Positions 17,201 to 25,590 are shown, counted from the first letter of the stretch. The stretch is 64,000 bases of DNA from Actinocatenispora rupis (GCF_016861975.1 NZ_BOMB01000040.1:47575-111574), one strand, 5' to 3'. Numbers and translations: made by a program. Notes: a model not told the origin generated them from the letters alone.

Positions 17201-17522
17201 ACCGGATCCGGACCGACAGCTCGCCGGCCGCCTTCCGGGTGAACGTCAACCCCAGCACCTGATCCGGCCGTACGAACCGGTTCGCGACCAGGTACACGAC
17301 GCGGGCGGCCATCGTCTCGGTCTTGCCCGAGCCGGCTCCCGCCACCACGAGCAGCGGGCCGAGCGGCGCGGCGATCACCGCCGCCTGCTCGTCCGTCGGC
17401 CGCGGCAGGCCCAGCAACTCGGCGAGCCGGGCCGGCGAGTACCGCGGGGTGCGGCCCCGGCTGTGGTTCGGTTGCGCCGCAACACCTTCCACGCGGTCCA
17501 CTGTGGACGGATCGGTGCTCAT
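14229..17522 (-). CDS. adnB: AdnB-like ATP-dependent helicase-nuclease
   Basis: 1097 residues. Walker A AGAGSGKTET (Lys67), UvrD-like motif II LLDEYQDTSHAQ near residue 295, motif V/VI region ending LAYVAVTRPRRLLLC, and a C-terminal RecB-type nuclease with RVVDWKTGRRP near residue 1015. In mycobacteria AdnA and AdnB form a heterodimeric motor-nuclease that resects double-strand breaks. It follows AdnA with a 4-base overlap. The GTCCAC-W-GTGGAC palindrome occurs three times within this gene. Confidence 0.9.
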   Translation of the reverse strand: MSTDPSTVDRVEGVAAQPNHSRGRTPRYSPARLAELLGLPRPTDEQAAVIAAPLGPLLVVAGAGSGKTETMAARVVYLVANRFVRPDQVLGLTFTRKAAGELSVRIRSRLSQLARIPEVAGESGAATGEPTVATYHSYAARVVTEHGLRAGFEPTTRLLTEAACWQLADAVVRTYDGDMSEVDLAPVTVTSEVLGLAAEMSEHLRDPDELTRFTERLIAAIERIPGTVPLDTKRLLARQKARLQMLPLVRKYAERKHAAEAMDYSDQMSRAARVAREHPIVGATERDRYRVVLLDEYQDTSHAQAVLLRSLFGRGHPVTAVGDPAQSIYAWRGASAGTLERFPADFARANGTPADRLSLTVSWRNAPAILDVANALSAPLRARGSAAVVLDAAPHAAAGRAVRCALLPTATDEAGWLADAIDTHWRLNSTVDSPPTTAVLVRSRRQIPAVEQALRARGIPVEVVGLGGLLDTPEVRDVVTTLQVLADPAAGAGLMRLLTGPRLRIGPRDVVALHRRARTLSKRYRPADDGPGGNEVTLVEALDDLGPAEAYSPTGFRRLAAFAAELAELRTRLDAALPDLVADVEHTIGLDVEVAVRAGADAGLARAHLDTFGDVAARFAADSDTATLASFLAFLAAAEEQERGLEPGHVEVVTGAVQVLTVHSAKGLEWDVVALAGLSEQVFPARSQADHWLARPGVLPFALRGDRTGLPEFIVSTVDSQRELSKVRKEFLARWVEHDADEERRLAYVAVTRPRRLLLCSGYWWDGDATGRRGPSALLTEVRERCLAGAGYVDAWADEPAPDAPNPVKSNPPRALWPADPLGDRRPALADAAALVRDELTALRAGGTPDPADDEERRWAYEVELLLAERDRAGRGAGEIPLPSALSVTDLVVLADDPMALARRIRRPLPRKPDPRSARGTEFHRWLERRLGARELLDIDELPGAADAEAVPDDDLAALRERFLASEWADRTPVAVEVPFATVVAGIVVRGRMDAVYAEPDGSYTELRSLRRYRVVDWKTGRRPEGTAARAAAVQLAAYRLAWAELAGVPVSAVGAAFHYVAAGVTDAPVDLLDAEGLAALVTDLPPAAGDTLASEG
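15366..15378. repeat. GTCCACTGTGGAC palindrome (in adnB)
   Basis: Perfect 13-mer. On the coding strand it encodes S-T-V-D with the rare ACA codon. Confidence 0.9.
16227..16239. repeat. GTCCACTGTGGAG palindrome copy (in adnB)
   Basis: The inner 11 bases are intact; the last outer base deviates. Confidence 0.85.
17496..17508. repeat. GTCCACTGTGGAC palindrome (adnB codons 5-9)
   Basis: Perfect copy within the first ten codons of adnB, encoding S-T-V-D. Confidence 0.9.
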
Positions 17523-20500
17523 TCGCCGGTCACCTGGCGGCCGTGCGCGGACAGCGGGCAGCTCGACTGCACCGCGCAGGACCGGCAGTGCTCGTTCACC
17601 ACCGCGCTGAACGTCGCCGCCGCCATCCGGCGCGCCGCATCGTGCACCATCTCCTCGGCCCAGCCCGGATCGTCCGCGTCGGCCAGCGCCGGCTGCCGCT
17701 GCTCCCGCGGATGCGCCCGGGTACCGCCGATCTGGACCAGCGCCGCACCGCCCGGCTCGACGCCCGGCTCGATCCCGGGCAGCTCGGCGAACGCGTCGTG
17801 CCCCGCCGCCACCTGGTACGCCGCGAGCTGCGGGTGCTCGGCCGCCGCGGCGTCCGTCGGCGCCGTACCACCGGTCTTGAGGTCGATGATGACCGGCCGC
17901 CCGTACTCGTCCAGCTCCAGCCGGTCGACCGCGCCGGTCAGCTCCACCTCCGGCTCGTCCGGCCGGGGCGGCAGCTTCGTACGGAACCGGCGCTCGGTGG
18001 CGACGAGCCGGCGCGGGTTGTCAGCCAGCCACTCCGCCAGCTTGTCCAGCATCCGGTCCGCCTCGGCGCGCTTGCGGTCCACCACCCAGCGCGCCGGGAA
18101 CTCCACCTCGTCCCAGTGCTCGTCCAGGAACTTGCGCAGCGCCGACAGGTCGTCCGCCTCCGCCGCCGCGTTGTGCACCAGCGTGCCGACGCTCTGCTCG
18201 ACGCCCGGCGGATTGGCTCCACCGTGCCGTTCCAGCACCCAGCGCACCCCGCACCGCCGTACGTTCTCCACAGTGGACGGTGACACCTCGACGGTCTCCC
18301 CCGGCCCGGCCAGCGGACGCTCGTCGGACAGCGCGCCCATTCCCCACCACGACGCCGGATGCGCCCCCGGTACTCCCGCGGCGGCCAGCCGGGCGAGCTG
18401 CCGTGCCGCCGCCCGCCGCCGCGCCGGCTCACCGTCCACATCGGACACCACGGTACGCAGCTCGGCCACCAGCGCCGGCAACGTCAACGCGCGCGGCAGT
18501 TCGGCAGTACCGGGAAGGTCGGTGTCGGTCAGCTCGGTGACGAACCGGCTCGGCAGCTCCTCGCCGTCACCCGCCGCCACCGCCGACACGATCAGCCGCT
18601 CCCGCGCCCGGGTGGTCGCCACGTAGAAGAGCTTGCGTTCCTCGTCGAGCAGCGCCGCCCGGTGCGCGGCGGTACCGACGGCGGGCGGGTCGGCGGGCTC
18701 CGCACCGGCCGGGTCCGGACGCCGGCCCGAGGCCAGGTCGACCAGCAGCTCCGAACCGAGCAGGCTGCCGCGCAACCGCAGGTCCGGCCACGTCCCCTCC
18801 TGTACTCCCGGCACCGCGACCAGGTCCCACTCCAGCCCCTTCGACGCGTGCACGGTGAGGATCCGTACGGCCTCGCCGCGCTCCCCGGTCGGCGCCAGCG
18901 AGTCGCCCGGAAGCTGTTGCGCCGCAACGTGTTCACCGAACGCGGCCGGGCCGGCACCGGGCAACCGTTCGGTGAACCGGCGGGCCGCGTCGAACAGCGC
19001 GACGACCGCGTCCAGGTCGCGGTCCGCGGCGGCGCCGCGCTGCCCGCCCGCCAGCGCCAGCCGGGTCCACCGCTCCGCCAGCCCGCTCTGCTGCCACACC
19101 TCCCACAGCACGTCCAGCGCCGTCGCGCCCGGCTGGTGCGCCGTACGCCGGGCGGTCGCGAGCAGCCCCGCGATCCGTACCGCCGGGGCGGCCCAGCGGC
19201 GGTCGACGGCGGCCAGCTCCACCGGGCGGCGCAACGCCTCCAGCAGCAGTACGCCGGACGGCCGGCGGTCGCCGCCCGGCAACGCCAGCGCCCGCAGGCC
19301 CTGCCGCAACTGCCGTTCGGTGAACGGATCCGCGCCACCCAGCGGCGAGTGCAGCAGCGCGACCGCGGCCTCCTCGGTCAGCGCGTCCGGCCGCAACGCG
19401 CACCGCAGCAGCATCAGCAGCGGCGCCACCGCGGGCTGCGCCGACAGCGGCAGGTCCTCCGCCGCCACCCGCACCGGTACGCCGGCCTGCGTCAGCGCCC
19501 GCCGCAGCGGCGCGAGCTGCCGTACCGTCGAACGGACCAGCACCGCCATCCGCGACCACGGGACGCCGCGCAGCAGGTGCGCCTCCCGCAACGCGTGCGC
19601 CAGGTACGCCGACTCCTGCGCCTCGGACCGGAACACCCGCACGTCGACCGCCCCGGTACGGTCCGGCGGCGGCGCGACCGCCCGGTGCCGCGGCGGGCCG
19701 GTGAGCCGGGACGCGACACGCCGGGTCAGCGCCGCCGGCCGGGCCGCCTGCCGCCACGCCGTCCACAGCACCACCGTCGGCGCCGGCACCCCCGGCGACA
19801 CCGGGAACCGGTCGGCGAACCCGGTCACCCCGGCCGGATCCGCGCCCCGGAACGCGAACGTCGACGAGTCCGGATCCCCGAACGCGACGATCGTGCGCCC
19901 GTCGCCGGCCAGCAGTTCGAGCAGGTCGAGCTGCGCCGGGTCGGTGTCGTGCAACTCGTCGACGTAGCAGTGGCGGAAGCGGTCGCGCTCCGCCGCCAGC
20001 AGCGCCGGATCGTCGGTCAGCAGGTCGATCGCCGCCCGGATCAGCTCCGCCGGATCGTACGACGCGGCGCCGTGCCCGGTCGCGTCCCGCAACGCCAGCA
20101 CCGCCGAGTACTCCCGGGCGAAGCGCGCCGCGGCCCGCCAGTCCGCCCGCCCCAGCTCACCGCCCCACCCCGCCAACCGCTCCGGCGGTACGCCCCGCTC
20201 GGCGGCGCGGGCCAGCAGGTCGCGCAGCTCCGCCACGAACCCGCGGGTACCGAGCGCGGCGCGCAGCTCGTCCGGCCAGCCCGCGTCGTACGCGGAGTCG
20301 TCGATGCCGGCGGCGATCAGCTCGCGGATCGTCACGTCCTGCTCCGGCCCGGCCAGCAGCCGCGGCTCCGGCTCGCCGCGCTCCGTCGCCGCCCGCCGCA
20401 GCACCCCGTACGCGTACGCGTGGAAGGTACGGACGAACGGCTCCGCCCGGAACGCGATCGACGTGTCGTCGGCGACGGCGGACAGCCGGGTCGCGATCTG

Positions 20501-20791
20501 GTGCCGCAGCCGGCCCGCCATCCGCCGGCCGAACGTCAGCACCATCACCCGGTCCGCGCCGACCTCCGCCGCCCGCGCCGCGACCGCCTCGACCAGCGTC
20601 GTCGTCTTACCGGTGCCGGGGGCGCCGAGCACCAGCAGCGGGCCGCGCCGGTGCGCCACCACCGCCCGCTGGGCAGCGTCGTACGCCAGCGGTGTCGATC
20701 CCGACACCGCCGGCCGGACCAGCCGGTACCCCCCGGGTGCTCCGAGCGGTGTGTCGGCGGGGCCGCCCGCGCCGACGCTCGGAGCGCTCAC
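17519..20791 (-). CDS. adnA: AdnA-like ATP-dependent helicase-nuclease with Fe-S-type cysteines
   Basis: 1090 residues from GTG 20791. Walker A LGAPGTGKTTTL (Lys62); motif II is the divergent YVDELHDTDP near residue 275 instead of the usual DEYQDT; nuclease motif VIIDLKTGG near residue 968; then a C-terminal HCRSCAVQSSC (C-x2-C-x5-C), the cysteine spacing of AddB/Cas4-type Fe-S nucleases. In AdnAB the AdnA motor is the weaker one, consistent with the altered box. It is the first gene of the adnA-adnB-thioesterase operon. Confidence 0.9.
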   Translation of the reverse strand: MSAPSVGAGGPADTPLGAPGGYRLVRPAVSGSTPLAYDAAQRAVVAHRRGPLLVLGAPGTGKTTTLVEAVAARAAEVGADRVMVLTFGRRMAGRLRHQIATRLSAVADDTSIAFRAEPFVRTFHAYAYGVLRRAATERGEPEPRLLAGPEQDVTIRELIAAGIDDSAYDAGWPDELRAALGTRGFVAELRDLLARAAERGVPPERLAGWGGELGRADWRAAARFAREYSAVLALRDATGHGAASYDPAELIRAAIDLLTDDPALLAAERDRFRHCYVDELHDTDPAQLDLLELLAGDGRTIVAFGDPDSSTFAFRGADPAGVTGFADRFPVSPGVPAPTVVLWTAWRQAARPAALTRRVASRLTGPPRHRAVAPPPDRTGAVDVRVFRSEAQESAYLAHALREAHLLRGVPWSRMAVLVRSTVRQLAPLRRALTQAGVPVRVAAEDLPLSAQPAVAPLLMLLRCALRPDALTEEAAVALLHSPLGGADPFTERQLRQGLRALALPGGDRRPSGVLLLEALRRPVELAAVDRRWAAPAVRIAGLLATARRTAHQPGATALDVLWEVWQQSGLAERWTRLALAGGQRGAAADRDLDAVVALFDAARRFTERLPGAGPAAFGEHVAAQQLPGDSLAPTGERGEAVRILTVHASKGLEWDLVAVPGVQEGTWPDLRLRGSLLGSELLVDLASGRRPDPAGAEPADPPAVGTAAHRAALLDEERKLFYVATTRARERLIVSAVAAGDGEELPSRFVTELTDTDLPGTAELPRALTLPALVAELRTVVSDVDGEPARRRAAARQLARLAAAGVPGAHPASWWGMGALSDERPLAGPGETVEVSPSTVENVRRCGVRWVLERHGGANPPGVEQSVGTLVHNAAAEADDLSALRKFLDEHWDEVEFPARWVVDRKRAEADRMLDKLAEWLADNPRRLVATERRFRTKLPPRPDEPEVELTGAVDRLELDEYGRPVIIDLKTGGTAPTDAAAAEHPQLAAYQVAAGHDAFAELPGIEPGVEPGGAALVQIGGTRAHPREQRQPALADADDPGWAEEMVHDAARRMAAATFSAVVNEHCRSCAVQSSCPLSAHGRQVTGE
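18266..18278. repeat. CTCCACAGTGGAC palindrome copy (in adnA)
   Basis: The inner 11 bases are perfect. On the coding strand it encodes S-T-V-E. Confidence 0.85.
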
Positions 20792-20910
20792 GCCCGATGG
20801 CTCCCACGCCTCGCGCTCACCGCACCATCAGACCACGCCGCTACGACACTCCACGACCGCCCACGCCCACGCCTCCGCCGGAACCACCCGAACGACCCAC
20901 CGGGTGACGA

Positions 20911-21100
20911 TCAGTCGACCTCGGTACCCGACGGTGCAGCGGCGGCCGCGGTGCGCGGACGTTCGGCCACGTCGAGGAACGCGACAGCCAGGTCCGGCAC
21001 AGTCCGGCCCGACGAGCATCTCGTCGCCGCCGACGCGGTACCGACCGGTCCGTACGCCGGGGCGAGGTCCGCCGGCGGGCTCAGGTACGTCCCGTCGACG
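20911..21100 (-). pseudogene. frameshifted C-terminal remnant of an NAD(P)H-binding oxidoreductase
   Basis: Read on the minus strand, one frame gives DGTYLSPPADLAPAYGP. The reading then continues better in a second frame as RYRVGGDEMLVGPD, returns to the first as VPDLAVAFLDVAERPR, and the second again gives HRGRRCTVGY. Joined, this follows the C-terminus of NmrA/YwnB-like NAD(P)H-binding proteins (TYLSPP, GRYR.GGD..L, DLAVAF.D..E.P, TVGY). The N-terminal half, including the Rossmann glycines, is absent; the neighbouring gene begins right there. No other coding signal was seen in 20792-21100. Confidence 0.5.
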
Positions 21101-22438
21101 TCAGGCCGAGCGGGCGGTGGTCGGATCGTGCGACAGCACCACGTCGTGCTCGTACTGCTCGCCGTCCACCAGGTGCACGTCCGCCGTCACCGCCGGGAAC
21201 CCCGCCGCCACCACCGTGTACTCCCCGGCCGCCAGATCGTCGATCCGGTACCGGCCCTCGCCGTCGGTGGCGACCTCCGCCGCCCGCTCGCCGCGCGCGT
21301 CGTACAGGGTGACGAGGGCGTCGGGCAGCGGCCGGTCGTCGCGGCCGGCGCGGGCCGTACCGAGCACGCTCGCGCCGCCGATCAGCGCCACGTCCAGGCC
21401 CACCGTCCCGGTCTCCGGCACCGTCACCGGCACCGCCGCGGGCCGGTACCCGGGTGCGTGCACGACCACCGTGTACCCGCCGGCCAGCAGCTCGGCGAAC
21501 CGGTAGCCGGCGGTGTCGTCGGCGGCGCCCGCGGCCAGCACCTCACCGCTGCCGTCCACCAGCGACACCGTCGCGCCCGGTACGGTGCCGACGCCGCCCG
21601 CGATGCGCACCGTCCCGGTCAGCACCGCCGTACCGACCAGCGTCAGGTCCAGCTCCACCGGCGCACCGCCGACCGCCACCACCGACGCCGACGGCTGGTG
21701 CCCCCGCGCCCGCACGATCAGCGTGTACGTGCCCGGCCGCGGCGCCGGCACCTGGTACCAGCCGTCCACGCCGGTCACGCAGCGGCCGGTCTGTTGGCCG
21801 GACAGGTCGATCAGGGTGACCGCGGCGCCGGCGACGACGCTGTCCGCCGCGTCCCGCACGTACCCACGGACGGGGGTGCCGGCGGGCTCCGGCTCGGCCG
21901 GGCGCCGCGGCGCGTTGGGACGTACCTCGCCGCCCCAGGTCGGGCCGGCCCACTCCGGCAGCCGCTGCCCCTCCGGTACGGCGGCGGTCACCCATCGGTC
22001 GGGCGCGGCGCTGGGCACCGTGGCGGCGAGCCGGGCGCGCGCGGAGTCCCGGACCCGGCCGTTCCCGGGCTCCGCCGGCGACCCGGCCACCGTCGGCGGC
22101 TCGGACACGGTGGGCTGCGCGGGCGCGGCGGACGGCACGGGCGCGGTCGACCCGGCGGGCGGCTCGAACCCCGGTACGGGGCTCGCCGCGGAAGCGGCCG
22201 ACGCCGCCTCGGCGGCCTGCCGGACGCGCCGGTTGCCGCGCTCCCGCAGTACCGCGGCCAGCACCATCAGTACGGCGGCGAGCAGCGCGGTGGCGCCGAT
22301 CGCGGCCGGCCACCGCCACCCGTACTTGTCGTGGTCGATGTGTCCGGTGACGGCGAGGCCGGCGCCGCCCACGAGGACACCGAGGATCAGGCCGGCCCCG
22401 ATGGCGGGCGCCCACCAACCCCGGGCGGTCTTCGTCAT
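21101..22438 (-). CDS. membrane protein with carboxypeptidase-regulatory-like repeats
   Basis: 445 residues from ATG 22438 (GAGGGG 7 bases upstream). Two membrane helices at the N-terminus (AIGAGLILGVLVGGAGLAV and the AAIGATALLAAVLMVLAAVL helix) are followed by an alanine/proline-rich linker. Three beta-sandwich repeats then follow, each with a GYVRD/GTVR/GTARAG start, a DGWYQVP or GRYRIDDL turn and an AGEYTVV strand, as in CarboxypepD_reg/CnaB-like domains. The orientation of the repeats is uncertain. It may be a cell-surface or scaffold protein. Confidence 0.8.
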   Translation of the reverse strand: MTKTARGWWAPAIGAGLILGVLVGGAGLAVTGHIDHDKYGWRWPAAIGATALLAAVLMVLAAVLRERGNRRVRQAAEAASAASAASPVPGFEPPAGSTAPVPSAAPAQPTVSEPPTVAGSPAEPGNGRVRDSARARLAATVPSAAPDRWVTAAVPEGQRLPEWAGPTWGGEVRPNAPRRPAEPEPAGTPVRGYVRDAADSVVAGAAVTLIDLSGQQTGRCVTGVDGWYQVPAPRPGTYTLIVRARGHQPSASVVAVGGAPVELDLTLVGTAVLTGTVRIAGGVGTVPGATVSLVDGSGEVLAAGAADDTAGYRFAELLAGGYTVVVHAPGYRPAAVPVTVPETGTVGLDVALIGGASVLGTARAGRDDRPLPDALVTLYDARGERAAEVATDGEGRYRIDDLAAGEYTVVAAGFPAVTADVHLVDGEQYEHDVVLSHDPTTARSA

Positions 22439-22804
22439 CTGTCTGTCCCCTCGTCGCACGCTGCCGTCGGCCCGGGCCACGGGCTCGATCACGGACCCGC
22501 GGCGGGTCCGGGGTGACGCGGGTGGCCGGTCGGGCTCGCGGGACCGGGTGGCCCGACGTGACCGGCCGAGGGGTGTCCCCCGTCGGCCGGCGTCCGGGCG
22601 AACCGGACACCGCCTGGCAGCCTACGCTTCCCACCCGGGTCGGCCCGATCCCACCCGAACGGTTACGCACCGCCACCGGCGTGTGCCCCGTACTGTCCAC
22701 ATCGGACCGCAGGTCCCGGTGTTCGGTGACGGAGCCGCGAGGGCTGGCCACCGCACGTATCGTTCATACATCGGAGCGTAATGGGGGAGGCGGAGGAGGC
22801 GAGC
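22439..22804. other. divergent intergenic region
   Basis: 366 bases between the repeat protein and the gamma-glutamyltransferase. It holds a variant palindrome GTCCACATCGGAC (22695-22707), a -10-like TATCGT (22758-22763) for the rightward gene and a leftward -10-like TAGGCT (complement of 22619-22624). No coding frame is convincing. Confidence 0.5.
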
Positions 22805-24397
22805 GTGTCAGCGGGCATCGCCGCCGGACACCCGGCCACGGCCGAGGCCGGCCTGTCCATCCTGGCCGCGGGCGGATCCGCCGCGGACGCCGCCGTCGCC
22901 GCGGTCCTCGCCAGCTGCGCCGGCGAGACCGTCCTGACCGGTCTCGGCGGCGGCGGGTACGCCACGTACTTCGACGCCGCGACAGGCACGGTGACCTGCC
23001 TCGACTTCTTCGTCTCGGTACCGGGACTGGACGGGGACGCCACCCCGGGCCCGATGACCCCGGTCAGCATCACCCTCGGCACCGTGCCCATCCCGTACGA
23101 GATCGGCGCGGCGAGCGTGGGGGTGCCCGGGGTGCCGGCCGGCTGCGGCGCCCTGCACACGCGGTGGGGGCGGCTGCCGTGGCAGACCGTCGCCGCGCCC
23201 GCCGTCGACCTGGCGCGGACCGGTACGCCACTGCCCGCGCCGCAGGCGCACACCCTGCGCGCGCTGGCCCCGGCGCTGCTGCCGTCCGACGGCGCCGTCG
23301 CGTACGCGCCGCGCGGCCGGCTGCTCGAAGGCGGCGAGCTGCTCCGGCATCCCGGCCTCGACAAGGCGATGACGCTGCTCGCCGAGGAGGGCCCGGACGT
23401 CTTTTACACCGGCTCGGTCGCCGACACCATCGTTGCCGCGGTCCGCGGGGCCGGTGGCGCGATGGGCCCCGCCGACCTGGCCGGCTACCAGGTCCTGGAG
23501 GTACCGGCGGGGCACGCCCGGTTCGCCGGCGCCCACGTGTACGGCCGCAGCGGCGACCTCAACCGCACCGTCGACACGCTCGACGCGCTGGGCGACGACG
23601 TACTCGACGTGCAACGCCCGCACCGCGCCGTACTGCTCGCGAACGCGTTGCGCGACCACGCCCTCCAGCGACTCGGCGACACCACCAACATCTCCGTCGT
23701 CGACCCGGACGGCAACGCCTGCGTCGTCACCACCACGATGGGCCTCGGCTCCGGCGTGTGGCTGCCCGGCCTCGGCGTACACCTGAACTCGATGCTCGGC
23801 GAGGGCGAGCTGATCGTCGGCGAACTGCCGCCCGGCGCCCGGATGGCGAGCATGATGTCGCCGCTCGTCGTCACCGCCGACCCGGCCACCCCCGGCGCCA
23901 CGCCGACCGACGGCACCGCCGACGCGCCCGGCCCCGAACTGCCCACCGACACCGTCGTCGAGGTACACACCGCCGGCGGCGTCGTACCGCCCGGCGGCGG
24001 CGCCGTCACCGCACTCGCCGACGTCACCGCACCCGTACCGCTGCCCGACGCGGAACCGCGCGCCACCCACCCGCGCCGCCCCGGCGAGGTACTGCTCGCC
24101 GTCGGCGCGGCCGGCGCGTCCCGGATCCGTACCGCGCTGGCGCACACCATGGTCGGCGTGCTCGTCGACGGGCTCCACCCCGAGATGGCCATCGCCCGCG
24201 GACGGTTCCACGTGGTCGGCTCCACCGCGCACGCCGAGCCCGGCGTACCCGACGACGAACTCGCCGCGCTCGCCACCGCCGGGTACCGGATCCACCGGTG
24301 GCCCGGCCTCGACCACTACTTCGGCGGCGCGTCCGCGGTCGGCCCCACCGGCGCCGGCGGCGACCCCCGCCGCGGCGGCATCGGCATCCACCTGTAG
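22805..24397 (+). CDS. gamma-glutamyltransferase family protein
   Basis: 530 residues from GTG 22805, chosen because GGAGGAGG lies 5 bases upstream; an in-frame ATG at 22781 has none. The N-terminus AAGHPATAEAGLSILAAGGSAADAAVAA is the usual start of the GGT fold, and LGGGGYATYFD follows. The autocatalytic site is GDTTNISVVDPDGN: the Thr nucleophile is present, but the usual His two residues on is Asn. The small subunit ends with a GARMASMMSPLVV core and then an added proline/threonine-rich stretch. No signal peptide is seen, unlike classical exported GGT. Confidence 0.85.
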   Translation: MSAGIAAGHPATAEAGLSILAAGGSAADAAVAAVLASCAGETVLTGLGGGGYATYFDAATGTVTCLDFFVSVPGLDGDATPGPMTPVSITLGTVPIPYEIGAASVGVPGVPAGCGALHTRWGRLPWQTVAAPAVDLARTGTPLPAPQAHTLRALAPALLPSDGAVAYAPRGRLLEGGELLRHPGLDKAMTLLAEEGPDVFYTGSVADTIVAAVRGAGGAMGPADLAGYQVLEVPAGHARFAGAHVYGRSGDLNRTVDTLDALGDDVLDVQRPHRAVLLANALRDHALQRLGDTTNISVVDPDGNACVVTTTMGLGSGVWLPGLGVHLNSMLGEGELIVGELPPGARMASMMSPLVVTADPATPGATPTDGTADAPGPELPTDTVVEVHTAGGVVPPGGGAVTALADVTAPVPLPDAEPRATHPRRPGEVLLAVGAAGASRIRTALAHTMVGVLVDGLHPEMAIARGRFHVVGSTAHAEPGVPDDELAALATAGYRIHRWPGLDHYFGGASAVGPTGAGGDPRRGGIGIHL

Positions 24398-24511
24398 CCC
24401 GTCGGCGCTCGCGCGTCCACCCACCCGGCGCCCGCTCGGTGCGTCCGAACCCGCCCCATCCACCGCGCAGACATCCGTTACGGGGGCGGTCGCGCGTTAG
24501 TACCGGTTCAG

Positions 24512-24527
24512 GGTCAATGTATTGACC
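24512..24527. promoter_or_regulatory. inverted repeat GGTCAAT-GT-ATTGACC
   Basis: A perfect 16-bp inverted repeat located 31 bases before the secreted protein's ATG. A -10-like TAAGAAT (24546-24552) lies 5 bases before the ATG, so the repeat sits over the -35 zone: a plausible operator. Confidence 0.55.
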
Positions 24528-24557
24528 TGGGTGAATTTGTACTGGTAAGAATCCTTC

Positions 24558-25481
24558 ATGTTTCCCCTCAGAAGAGCGTCCCTCGCGCTCGCCGCGGCCG
24601 GAGTCGCCGCACTCGCACTCACGCCGGCCACCGCCGGCCACGCCGTTCCCGCCTCCGCGAACGCCGCCACCCACGCCCGCACCGTCGTCCCCGACCCGCA
24701 CGCGGCGCACCGCGGCACCGTGCCCGCGCTGCGCGGCGCGGCCGCGCGTACCCGGATGGCCGGTGCGGCGGCCGACTTCCGCGCCGCGCACCGGGACCTG
24801 CTGCCCGGCGCCCGGCCGTCGCTCGCCGCACAGATCCACCCCGCGCAGGGCACCAGCCTCACGAACGTCTCCGGTACCGGCGGCGTCGTCGCCACCCAGA
24901 GCTTCAGCAGTACCCTGACCGTCGCGCGGTCCGGCACCACCATCTACACCCCGACGCTCTACCCGGCCGGCGGCTCCTGCATCGAGATCACCACCGTGTA
25001 CACCAGCGGCCAGCGCTCGGTGTCGGTGTGGGACTGGTGCAACGACATCACGTTCGTGGTCTCGGTGCCGATCGACTCCACGTTCCTCGGCACGTACGCC
25101 AGCGGCGGGTTCTACTCGGCCGAGGTGCTGCGGACCAGCAGCAACCCCAACACCTGGGTCGCGTACCTCTACAACTACGCGAACTCGACCTGGCAGACGC
25201 TCTACACCTCGTCCGGCTCCACCCAGGCCGGCACCAGCGGCTGGGACGTCTACGAGCTGTACTCCGACGTCGCCGCCAACGGCACCAGCTACGCCTGCAC
25301 CGACATGGCGGGCACCACGTTCGAGGCACGCTCGATCCGGCAGTACATCAACGGATCCTGGGTCAACGCCGCACCCGGCAACGCCGGCACCGCGTACGAC
25401 CAGCCGCACGACAACTTCAAGTGCCCCGACATGACGTACCAGATGGTTTCGCAGTACGACAACTGGCGCGCTGTGGGTTGA
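24558..25481 (+). CDS. secreted protein of unknown function
   Basis: 307 residues. The signal peptide MFPLRRASLALAAAGVAALA has probable cleavage near ATAGHA or VPASA. A short alanine/arginine-rich pro-like segment (residues 30-90) leads to a serine/threonine/tyrosine-rich beta domain with four cysteines (GSCIE, DWCND, YACTD, FKCPD). The composition resembles small extracellular carbohydrate-binding or matrix domains, but I recognise no family. No ribosome site precedes the ATG, and the spacing to TAAGAAT suggests a leaderless transcript. Confidence 0.8.
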   Translation: MFPLRRASLALAAAGVAALALTPATAGHAVPASANAATHARTVVPDPHAAHRGTVPALRGAAARTRMAGAAADFRAAHRDLLPGARPSLAAQIHPAQGTSLTNVSGTGGVVATQSFSSTLTVARSGTTIYTPTLYPAGGSCIEITTVYTSGQRSVSVWDWCNDITFVVSVPIDSTFLGTYASGGFYSAEVLRTSSNPNTWVAYLYNYANSTWQTLYTSSGSTQAGTSGWDVYELYSDVAANGTSYACTDMAGTTFEARSIRQYINGSWVNAAPGNAGTAYDQPHDNFKCPDMTYQMVSQYDNWRAVG

Positions 25482-25578
25482 GGGCGCTGCGCCGGCCCGC
25501 TCCTGTCCCCACAGATCACCGGTCGTCTTCACGTGACCGGGTGACGAAGCTCTCCGGGGGTGGAGCGGCGCCGGTCGG

Positions 25579-25584
25579 TAAGGT
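25579..25584 (+). promoter_or_regulatory. -10 box of a probably leaderless mRNA
   Basis: TAAGGT is followed by 6 bases and GTG 25591. The overlapping AAGGTG could alternatively act as a ribosome site. Confidence 0.45.
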
Positions 25585-25590
25585 GCGGCT

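Noticed and set aside
20828..21019. 63-codon minus-strand frame between adnA and the repeat protein
   Set aside because: It crosses the frame changes of the oxidoreductase remnant and has no start signals; better explained as part of the pseudogene.
14346..22516. Very long open frames opposite the adnAB genes and neighbouring regions
   Set aside because: They are antisense shadows of high-G+C codon structure: no ribosome sites, low-complexity arginine/proline-rich products, and fully overlapped by genes with clear motifs.
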